Assembly (NCBI GenBank): GCA_000320545.1
Contig: ADNK01001335.1
Coordinates: 1-64,000, forward strand
Direction: 5' to 3'
Length of the DNA: 64,000 nucleotides
Origin: Bigelowiella natans CCMP2755
Lineage: Eukaryota; Cercozoa; Chlorarachniophyceae
The notes beneath the pieces were generated by a model. The model had not been told where the DNA came from. It saw only the letters and a program-made list of their open reading frames with translations, and did not search any database. This document shows positions 34,468 through 46,509 of the stretch, piece by piece (the stretch's first letter is position 1; every line of letters starts with the position of its first letter). The position numbers and the translations under genes were made by a program.

Positions 34468-37251
34468 GTGCACAGGATGAGCGCATCGTGCTGGTGGGGC
34501 GCGGAGATTCCACGGCGCGGTCGTGATGTCGATGATCGACCTGCTCCAGGGAGCTGGTGGGGAGGCGTGAAGCATCTAGCTGATGCCAGGAAAAAGGATC
34601 CTCTCCCAAGCGACGTTGAAGTGCTCGAGGCGGTGTCAGAGCCTGTGGGCAGCTGGTGGGGAATGGGGGGGGGTGGTGATGGCACGGCCAGTGGCAATGC
34701 ATCCTTGGTCAGCACACGTGTGCATGCGCATGGACTCGCAATGCAGCATGTGCAATCATGTGTGTGCATGCATGTGCACACACGTGCAGGTGCGTGTTCA
34801 TCATCTTCAACGCCGCTCGTCGAGACGCCAGCTGACGACGACAGCAAATGGCAGTGCGACAGGTGCGGGCCAGAGTTTGTGACAAGGAGCGGGTTCACGC
34901 GTCATCCTCGGAATGGCCCTTTGTGCACCGAGCGGAGGACTGGAAAAAAAGCACATGAACGAACCAGAACTCGCCTCAATGGGCAACAGACACTCAAAGT
35001 GGCGCGCGTGTTCGTGCAGAGAGTGTCTGAAGGCTTGACCCAGCACGAAGCTGCCCTTGCGGTGGGGCATCGATCATCACAGTGCACAAAGTGGATGCAA
35101 CAGCACGGATTGGGTTGGCGGCCGAGCGAGAACACGTGTCTCCAGCCGCTCTGGAAGCGGCTGGGCCGCACTCATCGAACACCTGCGACAAAAACAAAAA
35201 ACCTTCGTGGCGGCGCTGGGCGGCCATTGGGAGAGCCCCTGTCCTCCCACGGAGCCGTCCTCCTCTCCGCAGACAGTGAGGTGAAGGCCTGGCCCTCAAA
35301 ATGCAGCACACGACTGGTGCTCGACCAGTTCGAGCACACTCTTGCGACTCAATGCGGCTTCCTTTGGCACGGCGCAACCCACGAACAAAAGATTGCCAAG
35401 GTGAGGCGACATGTGTGTGGCCCAGAGAATCCGTCCAGCTCGATCGAAGGAAAAGTTGTGTCAAACGAGATGCAGCGCTTGCCACGCGTTGCAACTGCCG
35501 CACATCTTCAACAAGAGGCGGTGAAACGTGCAGCGAGAGAAGCTGGCACAACATCCTGGCGGGATGGACTGGATGGAGTGGCCGCAGTGGATGAGTGCGT
35601 GATTGATCAATCGGGCTCTGTGAGGAGAGAGAATTCCGCTTGCACGCGGGGGAAATTCGTGTTCTGGACTTGCATGACAGGCGGCTCGGGAGGACAAACC
35701 GTTTTCGTGATCTTGGTGCCAACGCAAAACAAACGCTTGCAATGGACACACGAGCAGATTCACGAGGGAGCAATGCTCCACTGCACCGATTGCAGATTCG
35801 TGAACACCAAGATTCACAGTCGATTCATGCTGCACTTTTGCCCAGTCACAGAGCGGAAGGAAATTTTGCTGCATGACAAGGCGTCGTGTCATTCGTCGAA
35901 GCTGATTGAGTTGATGACAAGATCAACTGGACGCGCACCGGTGTGCCCTGACATTGGAGGTGCAACAGCCTGCGCTGCGCCACCAGATGGACCCAAAGCA
36001 CATGGAGCTTTGAAGAAAAAATCGACATCTCATTTTTGCAATTTTTTTGCGAAACTCTTCCGCGAGGCGAAAGCCAGGGGTGAGGAGCATTCGCAACTTC
36101 CAACCATGACCGCGCAGAACTTGGCGGACTTCCTGAGCTCAATGATCAACAGAGAATGCACTCCGAGAGTGACGAGAGACGCAACATTGTCATGCATGCC
36201 GATCACAAACCACCGCGTTGACTGTGACACTCGCCACAAAAATTTGCGTGAGCTTGTGGATGTCACACACAGGGAAGCGGTGGAGAACAAGACTGCGCTC
36301 GAAATCAAGGTGAAAAGGCACACGTGCAGCAGATGTGGACAACAGCACTGCTCTCCGGCCAGCATTGCCGCCAGGCAGCACGAGAATGAGGCATTGGGTG
36401 AGTGCCACATGCTTTTGAAGAGAATGCCTGTCCCGTCTTCTCGGTTGGGAGTGACAATGGTCCCGCCATTCAAGGTTGTGTGGTGGGAGAAAACCGACGA
36501 CGAGAGGAATGGCGAGCTGGCACGCAGATCAGCAGTGCATCAGAGAGAGCTGAAAACAAGGCCGGGTCATTGGCGCGTGAAGCACGAGGGCGAGGCAAAG
36601 TTCCACACACGCAAATGGACGTGCAAATTGAGGCCACCAATCACGTTTGAAATCATCTCCGAGGATGACAACAGCAGCAGCGCACACAGTGACGACTCCT
36701 CAGACGCACCACCAGCTCCACCGCGACCTGCAGCAGAGCTCGAAGCCGGCAGCAGCAGCGATGGCGACAGCAGCGACGAGCCACTGGTGGCTAGAGGCAG
36801 GGGCAGGCTAGCAGCAGGAAGACGCATCGCAATTTCCAGCAGTGACGACGAAGAGGGATCGGAAAGTGAGAGCAGTGCCCCTCCCGAGTGCACTGAAGAT
36901 GAGCTAGACTGGGATTGGCCTTCCCCTGACAAGCTTCCAGACGGCGAGTTCTTGACCATTGAGGACGCTCGCGGCGCATCCACTTGGGTGTTGTGCGCTG
37001 CGAAGGAAGATGAAACGTGCGCTTGCGTGGCTGCGAAAGGCCGAAGAGTGCCAAACAATCCAAACGTGTCGAAGGAAACCGTGCTGAAATTGAGCGTGGA
37101 CGTGAACCCTGCGTGCGCTAGAGCCACTTTGAGATCCAGGTTTGCTCGCAGCACGATGCTGGTCATCGTGTTCAGCAGAGCATGCTGGAGCAGCAAACTG
37201 ACCAATCACCCTTGGATTGTGTGCACGTGCAAGAGCCCTGCATGCATGTGA
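34468..37251 (+). CDS. Pogo-like DDD transposase, up to 927 residues
   Basis: Cut-and-paste transposase of the DDE_1 (pogo/Tigger/Jerky) type. In order: a Cys/His finger near residue 130 (QCDRCGPEF, then SGFTRH and PLC), a helix-turn-helix around residues 175-205 (VSEGLTQHEAALAVGH), and the catalytic core with D375 (VAAVDECVID), D470 (LLHDKASCHSS) and D507 (APPDGPKAHGALKKK), a D95D37D spacing with the Lys-rich follow-on typical of pogo. A second Cys/His cluster lies near residue 620 (CSRCGQQHC). The tail is a long Ser/Asp-rich acidic region. The true start is uncertain: TGTGCATG-rich sequence at about 34710-34795 looks like an intron (ends CACGTGCAG), and the C-terminus around 37.2 kb may also be spliced. 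The catalytic frame is uninterrupted. Confidence 0.75.
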   Translation: MHRMSASCWWGAEIPRRGRDVDDRPAPGSWWGGVKHLADARKKDPLPSDVEVLEAVSEPVGSWWGMGGGGDGTASGNASLVSTRVHAHGLAMQHVQSCVCMHVHTRAGACSSSSTPLVETPADDDSKWQCDRCGPEFVTRSGFTRHPRNGPLCTERRTGKKAHERTRTRLNGQQTLKVARVFVQRVSEGLTQHEAALAVGHRSSQCTKWMQQHGLGWRPSENTCLQPLWKRLGRTHRTPATKTKNLRGGAGRPLGEPLSSHGAVLLSADSEVKAWPSKCSTRLVLDQFEHTLATQCGFLWHGATHEQKIAKVRRHVCGPENPSSSIEGKVVSNEMQRLPRVATAAHLQQEAVKRAAREAGTTSWRDGLDGVAAVDECVIDQSGSVRRENSACTRGKFVFWTCMTGGSGGQTVFVILVPTQNKRLQWTHEQIHEGAMLHCTDCRFVNTKIHSRFMLHFCPVTERKEILLHDKASCHSSKLIELMTRSTGRAPVCPDIGGATACAAPPDGPKAHGALKKKSTSHFCNFFAKLFREAKARGEEHSQLPTMTAQNLADFLSSMINRECTPRVTRDATLSCMPITNHRVDCDTRHKNLRELVDVTHREAVENKTALEIKVKRHTCSRCGQQHCSPASIAARQHENEALGECHMLLKRMPVPSSRLGVTMVPPFKVVWWEKTDDERNGELARRSAVHQRELKTRPGHWRVKHEGEAKFHTRKWTCKLRPPITFEIISEDDNSSSAHSDDSSDAPPAPPRPAAELEAGSSSDGDSSDEPLVARGRGRLAAGRRIAISSSDDEEGSESESSAPPECTEDELDWDWPSPDKLPDGEFLTIEDARGASTWVLCAAKEDETCACVAAKGRRVPNNPNVSKETVLKLSVDVNPACARATLRSRFARSTMLVIVFSRACWSSKLTNHPWIVCTCKSPACM

Positions 37252-37714
37252 CATGCATGGACTCTGCACGCAACACATGCATGCACACTCAGGCTCTTGG
37301 CGTGCGGAACCAATGGATGAAATGATTTGCAAAACCCATCACTCATGCACAGATGACTTCAGGTGTTGGGTTGGTGTGATTCGAATTGCGGGTTCATGAG
37401 AAGCATTGAATGATGCATCCTTGTGTGCATGAGATGATGTGTGCATTCTCAAAATTCATGTTGTGCATGCAAAAAACAAGAAGAATGCATGCCCGATCTA
37501 GAAAGAAAACATGCAAATGCAAAAAAAGCCAATTGTGTGTCATGCACTGTCTGTCCATGTGAGTGCGTGCATCTCAGACATTGCGGACAATGCACATGCT
37601 TTGCGATGCTTAGGAGCATGTGAGTGCACTTTGTTCAATGTTTGCTTTGGCGGTACACGTGTGGAAAACGCACATGTCAAATTGGTGGGTACGTCTGCAG
37701 AAATTGCTTCCACA

Positions 37715-37789
37715 TCGCAAATTTTTCTGAAAAATTTTTGCACATCGCAAAAATTTTTCAGAAAAATTTTCCGCGTCTGCACTGTTCTG
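37715..37789. repeat. Right terminal inverted repeat of the pogo-like element
   Basis: Two nested copies of the AT-rich motif (TTTTTCTGAAAAATTTTT and AAAAATTTTTCAGAAAAATT) each preceded by CACATCGCAA, forming a hairpin with itself, then CTGCACTGTTCTG at the end and flanking TA. Confidence 0.6.
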
Positions 37790-37879
37790 TAGATCACACA
37801 TCGTATACATATCTACACACAGAATCAGGCTTCATAGCGCAGGGCGCACATTGCAATTATGCAGCGTATGGCTGTCATT

Positions 37880-39090
37880 AGAAATCGTGCAGCCAACAGC
37901 TAGTAAGCCTAGAAGCTAGCTAACAGCGGTTGAAGAGATTCAGAGCTCTCTGTAGCTCAGAGAGCACTGCTAGACTGTTGACTCTCTATCGTAGCATCGC
38001 TAGATCGTACGGCACATTTATTTGATACGTTGCGTTTCAACACAATTTCCATGCTAGCACATCTGACACAATGAGTGCTGTAGTCGCGGCTTTGCACAAC
38101 CATGTTAGGACTAGCTAGCTAGTTAGCTAGAGGATGACAATTGAACAACTTTCAACTCACATCTGCTCAATTCATTAGTGTTCATTGCATCCTTCTCATT
38201 GTTCCCATCTAGCCATCTAGCTATAGCTAGCTAGCTAGCTAGCTAGCCATGCTAGCTGCATAGCATGCTAGCATGTATGCTAGATCTGGAGAGCGTAGCT
38301 AGGTAGCCATACAAAATTGCACTGCATTTCATGGCTAGGCGGCTAGCTAGCTCCGTCACAGAGCTCTAGAGCTAGCAGGCCTGCTAGCTTGCTCACACTG
38401 GCTAGCTAGGCCTGCAGACGACATGTACGAAGACTCATATCTTTAGATCTGCATGTATGTACATCTGCCCCACGCGCACAGCAGGCACAGCAGCAAGCTA
38501 CTGCAGCTGTGCGAGTGTCTAGACATGCTAGCACACAGTAGATGTACGTAGATGTGCTAAGATGCGCGTGCACACCTGCTACTAGACTACTACTAGACCT
38601 AGCTAGCTAGCCTACATGCTAGCATGCTAGTAGCGTGCTGCTAGCTAGCATCGAAACCGAAACTCGCTCTACGAGTACATCGTAGCTCTAGCTAGCTAGC
38701 TAGAGCTAGCCAGAGCTACTAGCTAACAGCTCTAGAGCTAGACAGACGTACAGCTAGCTAGCTAGATGCAGAGCTAGAGACTGATTGCTAGCTAGCTAGA
38801 CGACTGCACATATTCTAGCAATGGCTAGCAATGCTGGAATGCATGCAGCACAACAGCACACATCTAGCTAGCTAGACATGCTGTGGACATCGCTAGTCAT
38901 AGCAAGCTAGATCGCCTGGTCGATCTGTTACAATGTGGAAATGTGGACTACGATACATGCTAGCATGCAGACCTAGCTAGCTAGAGACATCTAGACGTAC
39001 TGGCGCGTGTGCATTGCGACTAGCTAGCTAGCTAGCTAGAGCATTCTACGTTACTAGATCTAGCTAGCTAGAGCTGCATTGGACAACTGA
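37880..39090. other. CTAG/GCTA-rich spacer, about 1.2 kb
   Basis: Dozens of overlapping CTAG, GCTAGC and TAGCTAGC words, including runs such as CTAGCTAGCTAGCTAGC near 38225, mixed with GCATGC and CTAGAGCTAG palindromes. No exon. It begins about 90 bp right of the transposon end and stops at the ATRX 3' region. Smaller versions occur near 18.7-19.3 kb and 27.0-27.15 kb. Confidence 0.85.
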
Positions 39091-39431
39091 AGCTAAGATG
39101 ATTTACGTAACACTTCGTTTATGACCAGTATCGATGAAGTAGGTTTGAACTGTATGTGGCATGCCACTGGCACATACACCATAAGACTTCTTGGCGCGCA
39201 GCGTCGCGTCACTGTCAGGTGGCGACCAAGCATGCATGACTAATGCGAAGTTCGTAAGAAACACACGTCCCAAGCAAGACGAGTTCACAAGTTCTTACTT
39301 TCTAAATCACAATTGTCAATTTAATTTCAGGGAAATAAAGAGTGATCTTTAGTGTACAATTCAAGTGGTAACTGAATAAATAAGTCTGACGAATGAGTGA
39401 AACTAAATATCGGCGATAATTGTTGTACATC

Positions 39432-42400
39432 TCAATTATAGTATCTCTGAAATTCAGAATTCGTATCGTACATAGGATTCGCATTCTGGTTTATCTGAGG
39501 ATATCCACCTTGGTATTGGTTTTGACGATTCCATTGTTGCTGCTGCGCATGAGCAAATTCTTGCTCTCTTAATAATAGCGCTTGTCGCTGGATTTTATCT
39601 CTTTTGTAAAATTCTTCTTGGCCTTTCCCGAAATCGAACTTCAGTTCGTTTGGAATGTTCCATTGGGATGTCTTTGTTTCCTGATTATAACAAGTAATAA
39701 GGATAGGACTTATGAACCGAAATGTATTATAATGGCATTACCGTGTTAAAAAAGAAGATTTTGTAGTTTCCGTCTTGAGTCATGTGCAATTGATACATCT
39801 TCAGTCTTTCATTGCCAGCCATCACGTAATTCATGAGAGTGTAGAGAAATTTATTCCTCAAAACAGACGGTAAATTGCTCAATTCAGGAGATCTGCCATG
39901 CAAGAAGAAGAGCTGGCCACCAGCTACAATTAAGTGTAACCATATACTCTTTAACATTGGCATATTGATGCTGTCTAGGAATTGGAAGATTTGTGGCTGC
40001 TCCCATTCTAACATTTCTGGGATGCGATTGTTTAATGGCCAATTTTCTGGAGGGCTTGCTGCAATGATATAATCCTCTGGTGTGTTGCTGTAAAAAGCAT
40101 TAATTTGTTGCTGCTGTTGTTGCCGGATGTCTTCCGCTCGTTGTCGCTCCAAGTCCTTCTCGAAATTCTCTAGCGCCCGTTTTCTCTCCTCCTCATTCAA
40201 CGCCTCTGCATCTATGTGCTCGAGAAGTAAATTGGGCATATGGAAGCCATTCATCCAGTGGTTTGGTTTCAGATCGCCTTTTCTCTTCATGGCCATCTTT
40301 GCAAGGGCAAGTTTCGCCTTCCATATTTCTTGCTTCCGTAGATTTTCGTTTCGAGTTTCTTCATCCTCTTCTTCTTCCTCCTCCTCCTCCTCCTCCTCCG
40401 ATTCCTCCTTCATTTTCCCCTTTCTACTCGATCTTCTAGAAGACTTTTTCTTTTTGCCGGCCTTGGACTTGGACCGAGTTAGTCTCCTGCGTCTGGGCGT
40501 GGATTTCAGTTTTTTCTCCATTCTAATGTATGATTGGTATTTCTTTAATGCGGCCAAAGCATCTTTTTGTTGCTCCATGTTTCCATAGCGTGCTAGAACA
40601 AACCACATAAGTGATCCTTGCGGAAGCTCTTTCCGACAATTTTCGTATGGGTTATAGACAGAGCTCTTTGCATCAGGTCCAATTCCGGCTGCAGCGCTCA
40701 ATGCGGCTATAGTTTCTGCTGACAGTTTAGATCCTGACGGCGAGGACTTTTTATCGGCACCCAAAACCTCCCCGTCGCCACTTTTCTCTGCCTCTTTCTT
40801 ACCGGTCTTGCTCTTCTCGTCTTCCATTACCATTTTATTTTTAGAGATTTTTACGCTAATTGAAGCAGATTTGTCGTTTTCCTGACCCGGTTGCCAAGCC
40901 CCGTCAGCTTCTATTTTCTCCATTTCATCTAAAATCTTTTGCTCGCTTTTCGAAGCAATCGCCTCCAATGTTTTCTGTTCCTCCTCTGTGACTTCTGCAT
41001 CTTTACTGCTTTTTATTGCGTCGTATTTAGTCATCGGAAACTCACAGCGGTAGAGATCTTGCAAGTCGGTTGTCTGGAATACGCGCTGGACTTGTTTCTC
41101 ATCCACGACCCGTAGGGCCAATCCACGCTTCGTCAGCTGCCTTTCATATATTTTTTGCTCCATCGTGTCGTGGGATACGAGTCTGTAGACATACACATTC
41201 TTCTTCTGCCCAAATCGATAAATTCGGAATATTGCCTGCAAATCATGCGATGGGTTCCAGCTGCTGTCGAAAATAATTGCGTGATTCGCACCTACTAGAT
41301 TGATTCCCAAAGAGCCGGCCTTCGTAGACAAGAGAAATACCTTCTGTTCACTATCAGGCTTATTAAATTCATCGATGTCCTTCTGTCTGACATCACACTT
41401 GATGGAGCCATCGATTCGGAAGAAGTTTTCATTTTTATAATAATCCAAATGCTTTTCCATCGCCGTTTCCAAGAGATCGAGTGTGAGTAGACTTTGAGAG
41501 AAAATAATGACTTTCTCTCCTTGAGCTATTATTCTTTCCATAAGTTCGATCGCAACTTGAAATTTGGGCCCTGTTGTTATGTTGAGATCCAGGTCTTCTT
41601 CATCTTCGTCTTCATCCTCATTTTTTGGTAGGATGCTTTTGAACCAGTCGTGTTTCAATCCATTTTTCGCAACACCATGCATAATTGCGTCTATCTTCTC
41701 CCTTTTCTTCTGCAGCTGCAGCTTACGTTCTTCTGCTTTTGTTTTCTCACGCACTTTATCTAAATCGTCATCGAGCATAGCGTCTTCATCCTCGTCTTCG
41801 TCATCATCATTGATAAAAAGATCCAGCATAGCCCTTTCCTTCTTTTGATTTTGCGTACGATACCATTCCTTGTAAGCCAATCGAATTATTTGTGGATGAT
41901 TCCATATCTTATTGAGTGAGTGATAGTCTTGGAACAGAGACCTAAAGTTACTAGAAATCAGACGATGCATTCTGGATGTAATTAACCAATGCTATTATTG
42001 TGTTAGTGTTCAGTTGGACCTTCTCGTAATATTTCCCAAGTAATGTGCATACAGCTGTTTTTGAAGAGGTGAGAGTGAAACAAACAACGTATAGACGCTT
42101 TTTTCTGGCAATTCGTGGGCGATGTCTCTATACCCTCTCCTATGGACAAATGCCTGAACTTTGTTGTGAAGAACAAACGCTCGTTCACGCATAAGCCTAA
42201 CGTCATCTGCATTACTATCTACACATTGGCCATTGAGGATCGGAGATTCAAAACGATTACGGAAATCCTTCGGAGTCCCCAAGAAGTTTGGTCGTACAAA
42301 GTCGATCATGAAAAAGTACTCCATCAAATTGTTCTGCAGTGGTGTGCCAGTGAGAATGACTCGCCGCTGTGTTCCGATTTGGCTCAGGACTTTCGACAGA

Positions 42401-44325
42401 CCCGTCTTAGAATTTTTAATTCTGTGTCCTTCGTCAACAACAACCAGATCTGCCATTTCTAGGAGTAAGGACTGGAATCTGTCTCTCATTTTCTCTTGCA
42501 CTCGCTTGCCCTCGCACAAGTTTCGAATCATTTCATAACCAATAATTAAGACCCCCCCTTGCCTTCGCCACTTTTCAAGAGCTCTCAATCTAGCCTTGTT
42601 TGAACGCATAACTTCTGCCATACTAACGATGCTTGGACGTTCATCTTCGTCGAGCCATTTTTCAAACTCAGCTTTCCAGTTTGTGAGGACATTAACAGGA
42701 CATATTATCATCGCCAATCGGCCAATTCCACTAGCCAGAAAAGCTTGAATAATTGTTATGGATTGGAGTGTCTTTCCTAGCCCCATTAAGTGGGCCAAGA
42801 TACAACCAGTGCCTTCTGAGAGAGTAACTACGTTTTCCTCCTCATCTTCTTCACTCGAGTCGCTATTTCCATCTTCATCCGTTCCCTTTGTTTTCTAAAT
42901 TGCATAGAGTTCAGGCTTTATCTAGGTCCTATGAACATAAAAAATATTGCTGCTACCTTTTTGTTGTCTTTGATATCGCATATGTTGCTCCAGATGAACC
43001 TGGTTCCTGCAATCTGATGCTTCTTGAGTAATTTTCCTATGGTTGCCGCTGCGAATACGGGCTCTTCAACTTTGGAGTGGTATGGGTTCAAGCACATCTT
43101 CTGTTTGTTCTTATTGTACTTTGCCCCTTGAGCCTTGTACTTCTCCTCCCTATCTTTTAATAATTCCTGCCGATACATCTGAAGCTTCATAGCCTAAATT
43201 TGATTTCAACTTAGGGTACAACTTTAAACAAAATTTGCTGAAACTGACCTTTTTCGTCTCCTCGTTCAAATCTTCGTCGTCAAGTATCTTATTGATATTT
43301 CGTCTGTACTTCCCCTTCGGTTTGTTCACATCTGATTTTCTCTCCTTCTTCTTTTTTTTTTTCTTCTTCTTTCCATATTCTCTCCAATCTTTCTTGAACG
43401 AATCCAGCTGCTCCGGAGCACATACAAAGCATTTCCAACTCTCAGCATCTTCGTATTTCTTGAAATATTTTTCGCCCATGTTCCTGCGGATAATTTCCGG
43501 CTCATATGCTCGAGGGCAAGTATCACAAACCCACAAGTCATCACCCTTCTTTGCAGACCAGCGGCAATAGTTATCATGGCCGTCCTCGTCTTTTGGCCAT
43601 TTGCATACGTTATACTTTTTAATACAATTTCTGCATATTGCCGTTTGGAGGAGAGGATGCTGGTACATGAATTTGTCGGTGTATTGCTTGAAACAAACTG
43701 TGCACGGGTATCTCTTTTTTTCCTCCTTGACCTTGACCTCAGATTCTTCACTTTCTGCTTCAGATTTCTCCGCAGAATCTTCCCCAGAATCGCGATCATC
43801 ATCATCATCATCATCGTCAGATTGATCTTCCGAATCTTCTTCATCGGAATCAATTCCAGATAGACCTTCCGAGTCTTCTTCATCGGAGTCAATTCCAGAT
43901 AGGCCTTCCGAGCCCTCTTCATCGGAGTCAATTCCAGATAGACCTTCCAAGCCCTCTTCATCAGAGTCAATTCCAGATAGACCCTCCGAGCCCTCTTCAT
44001 CGGAGTCCTTGTCATCGCTCTCACTGTCGAAAACTTTATCGTCCTTATCTTTGTCCTCTTCCCATTTTTGTCCTTTACGTCTTGTCATCGTTAATCGCTT
44101 AGGGGCCTTCTTCTTTCTGCCGGATCTCCTTGGTTTTGCCTCACTATCGTCCTCGTCGGAACTATCTTCCGAATTATCTTCTATGTCCTCTAGCCTATCG
44201 CCTTTTTTTTTCTTTCCGCCCTTCTTTCGATGCTTTTCCTTTGACTCAACCTCTGATTCGTCGTCAGATGCCTGACAGGATATTGCTTTCAATTTACAAA
44301 CGTTGACCTTGATGATTCCAGCACA

Positions 44326-44367
<42 letters not shown>

Positions 44368-44489
44368 TACACACTTCTTCTGCCTAATCAGCTGTGTACT
44401 GTTCAACGTTATTGAGTAGATTTCAACATTTTTTGATAACGATGTGTCTATGCGTTAATGAAATACATATTTTATGGATATATGTATAA

Positions 44490-44525
<36 letters not shown>

Positions 44526-45430
44526 CAATATCGTCGTCGACATCGTTGGATCCGTCATCTTTGCCTTTGTGACGCCGTGTCTTCCTTGATATCTTCTTCC
44601 TCTTTTCTCTTTTTGAACGCTCGGCTTTTTTCCTTTCCTTTGACTTTTTTGAAGTTTTACGTTTCTTTGACTTGCTTCCATCGTCATCATTATCTCCTTC
44701 ATCATTTTTATGTTTTTCTCCCTTCTTCTGTCGTTTCTTCGATCGCTTTGGTTTCTCTTCCTCTTGCATGCTGCTGTCGTCATCAAATATGTCTTCATCG
44801 TCTTCGCTCATTGCCTTACCGGTGAGCTTCATCGTTCTTTTGCGCAACTCCTGCTGATATTTTCGTTTCAATTCTTTCTTAATTTGCTCAAGCTCTCTTT
44901 TGCCAAATCCCTTTTTCTTTTTGGATCTTTTGGGCTTCTTGCGCCTAACTTCGAATTCAAAATCACTTTCATCCCCCTTTCCATTTTTCTTGCCTTTCTT
45001 GCTTTTCTTGGGCCTCATTATTATTCGGTAACCTGAGTCAGAACCAGAATCCTCGTCTGAGTCCTCGTTTTTCCGTTTACGTTTCTTTTTCTTGTTGGTA
45101 GTCTTGGTCTCCTCTTCAACGCTATCATCCTCAATTCCATCTTTCTCTTCGTCATCGTCCAAATCAAAATCCAATTTATCACTATCATTATCGTCGCTAT
45201 CATTGTCAATCTCATCGTTGGATCCATCACCACCATCATCATCATCGTCGCCGTCGACATCATCTGCTTCATCAGCCTTTCCTCTTTTTGAACGACGTTT
45301 CTTGTTGCTACTCGCCGACTTATTGTCATCATCCTCATCATCTTCTTCATCGTCATCTGAGAGCTTAAATTCCTCGAAGAAAGCATCGTAGTCGAAATCG
45401 TCCTCCTCGTCCTCTTCCTCTTCCTCTTCT

Positions 45431-45461
<31 letters not shown>

Positions 45462-45651
45462 TTTTCCCCTTCCTCTTAGAACGCCTTGACGATGTTACAG
45501 CCTTACCCCGAGCAGGTTTTGGAGTGCTGGATTGTCTTTTCCTGATTGACTTCCGCACGAAAAGTGGACCACGCTGTTTCTTGTCATTAGAAGATTCAGA
45601 ATTTTCTCGGTTCTTACTCTTAGCCGCCCGGCGAGGGACACGCCTCGGCAT
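39432..45651 (-). CDS. ATRX: ATRX-type SNF2 chromatin remodeller with ADD domain
   Basis: ATP-dependent remodeller acting on heterochromatin. Six phase-matched exons, high to low: 45651-44527, 44271-43249, 43193-42957, 42894-42020, 41971-39742, 39680-39432; about 1,912 residues. Order: basic/acidic N-terminus; a 13-residue acidic repeat (DEEGSEGLSGIDS) about four times; an ADD zinc domain with its Cys pairs (PCTVC, CRNCIKKY, NYCRW, VCDTCPRAY, WKCFVC); then the helicase: motif I HLMGLGKTLQS, motif II VVDEGHRIKN (the DEGH of ATRX-like proteins), TGTPLQNNL, and the C-lobe FSQSLLTLDLLE, SLGINLVGANHAIIFD, FRIYRFGQKKNVYVYRL. The C-terminus is Gln/Asn-rich and ends QRYYN. The GLGKT Walker A is preceded by HLM, as in ATRX. 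Exon borders are strong, and the first intron holds CA and TA tracts. Confidence 0.93.
43830..44010. repeat. 39-bp in-frame tandem repeat in ATRX-like exon 2
   Basis: About four copies of a 39-bp unit containing GATAGACCTTCCGAG and CTTCATCGGAGTCAATTCCA. Each encodes a 13-residue acidic unit (SDEEGSEGLSGID). Copies differ at a few third positions. Confidence 0.9.
44321..44520. repeat. (CA)n and (TA)n microsatellites in ATRX-like intron 1
   Basis: CA tract about 44321-44361 and TA tract about 44491-44520, the latter ending six bases from the donor site at 44526. Confidence 0.9.
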
Positions 45652-46509
45652 GAATGATTTTTCCTTCTGAGTACAGACATGTCCGTGAGGTTAACCCTCT
45701 CAAAAAAAAGCGCAGAAAAATATTAAAAGGTTGAACCATCCCTTCCCCATTCACTTCTGTCAACCAAACATCTAAGACAGGACCCCACCAAAGGTACTAA
45801 TAAAAAGCTTTTAAGTCTTTGTAGTGTGTACCGAAGAGGGAACTGGTATGGGAAAGTCGAGTGAATTAAGGAGGGAAGGTGTATTTGGGTTTGGGTGTGT
45901 GGTTCGTTGCTCTGTACTCAGACTAAAACCAAATTTTCCTAATGTGGCCGATTTATGTGAACTGAACAAAGTCTTCAAATAGGCTAGTGCGACAATAAAT
46001 GTTTGAAGTCGTTTCCATATAGAAAGGATATCTTCAATCTTCCCGTACTCATAGAAAGTGATGATTGCTCTGGTAATCTGTAAGTCTTACTGGTGTTATA
46101 CTTTCAGATTCAAATACTCTGAAGCCAAAAGATTAATTTTGTACCGGCTGTATTTTATTTAAGAATTATTCCTAAACTAATTTACATTTCAGTAAATGTA
46201 GGCCAGATTAAGCCGAAAAATATTTGAATAATGAAAAGAAAGGCTGAAGATTTCCCTTGTCGTTGGGCGCGGCTGAGGAATGTGGCCGACTGACAGATTC
46301 GAGGGGCTCTCCAGAGACTCCCTTGTGTTTCTTCTCATCAGAGAACCGAGGGGACAATCAGCAATCAGGAAAAACTAGAGGTTGGGGAGAATGTGTGAAC
46401 ATCTCACTCGAAGCAGGCAGAGGAAATCGCGAGCTGAGCATGGTCTCGTCGTCGTTGAATATCTTCTCCATGCATTTTCTTTCGAATACATGTGCACGTA
46501 CATTTTCAG
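45652..46509. promoter_or_regulatory. Divergent region, ATRX-like gene / kinase-LRR gene
   Basis: Carries the ATRX-like promoter on the left and the unlocated 5' end of the kinase gene on the right. ATG at about 46273 opens 32 codons that could be a first coding exon but has no clean donor. No TATA box seen. Confidence 0.4.

Larger units (their letters stand above)
31574..37789. mobile_element. Pogo-like DNA transposon, 6.2 kb, two divergent genes
   Basis: The element begins CAGGGGGG at 31574 and ends TTCTG at 37789, flanked on both sides by TA (31572-31573 and 37790-37791), the target duplication of Tc1/mariner/pogo elements. Both ends carry an inverted motif around TTTTTCTGARAAATTTT (left near 31608-31625, right near 37720-37775). 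The interior is GC-richer than the flanking AT-rich DNA and uses TGCATG and CACGTG words. It holds a plus-strand DDD transposase (34468-37251) and a minus-strand accessory gene (33770-31816) separated by a repeat-rich 0.7-kb spacer. The transposase frame is long and intact. The borders are inferred, and no second copy is in the window. Confidence 0.7.

Noticed and set aside
37900-39080. CRISPR array or satellite interpretation of the CTAG-rich block
   Set aside because: No fixed-length unit or spacer pattern; only overlapping short palindromic words.
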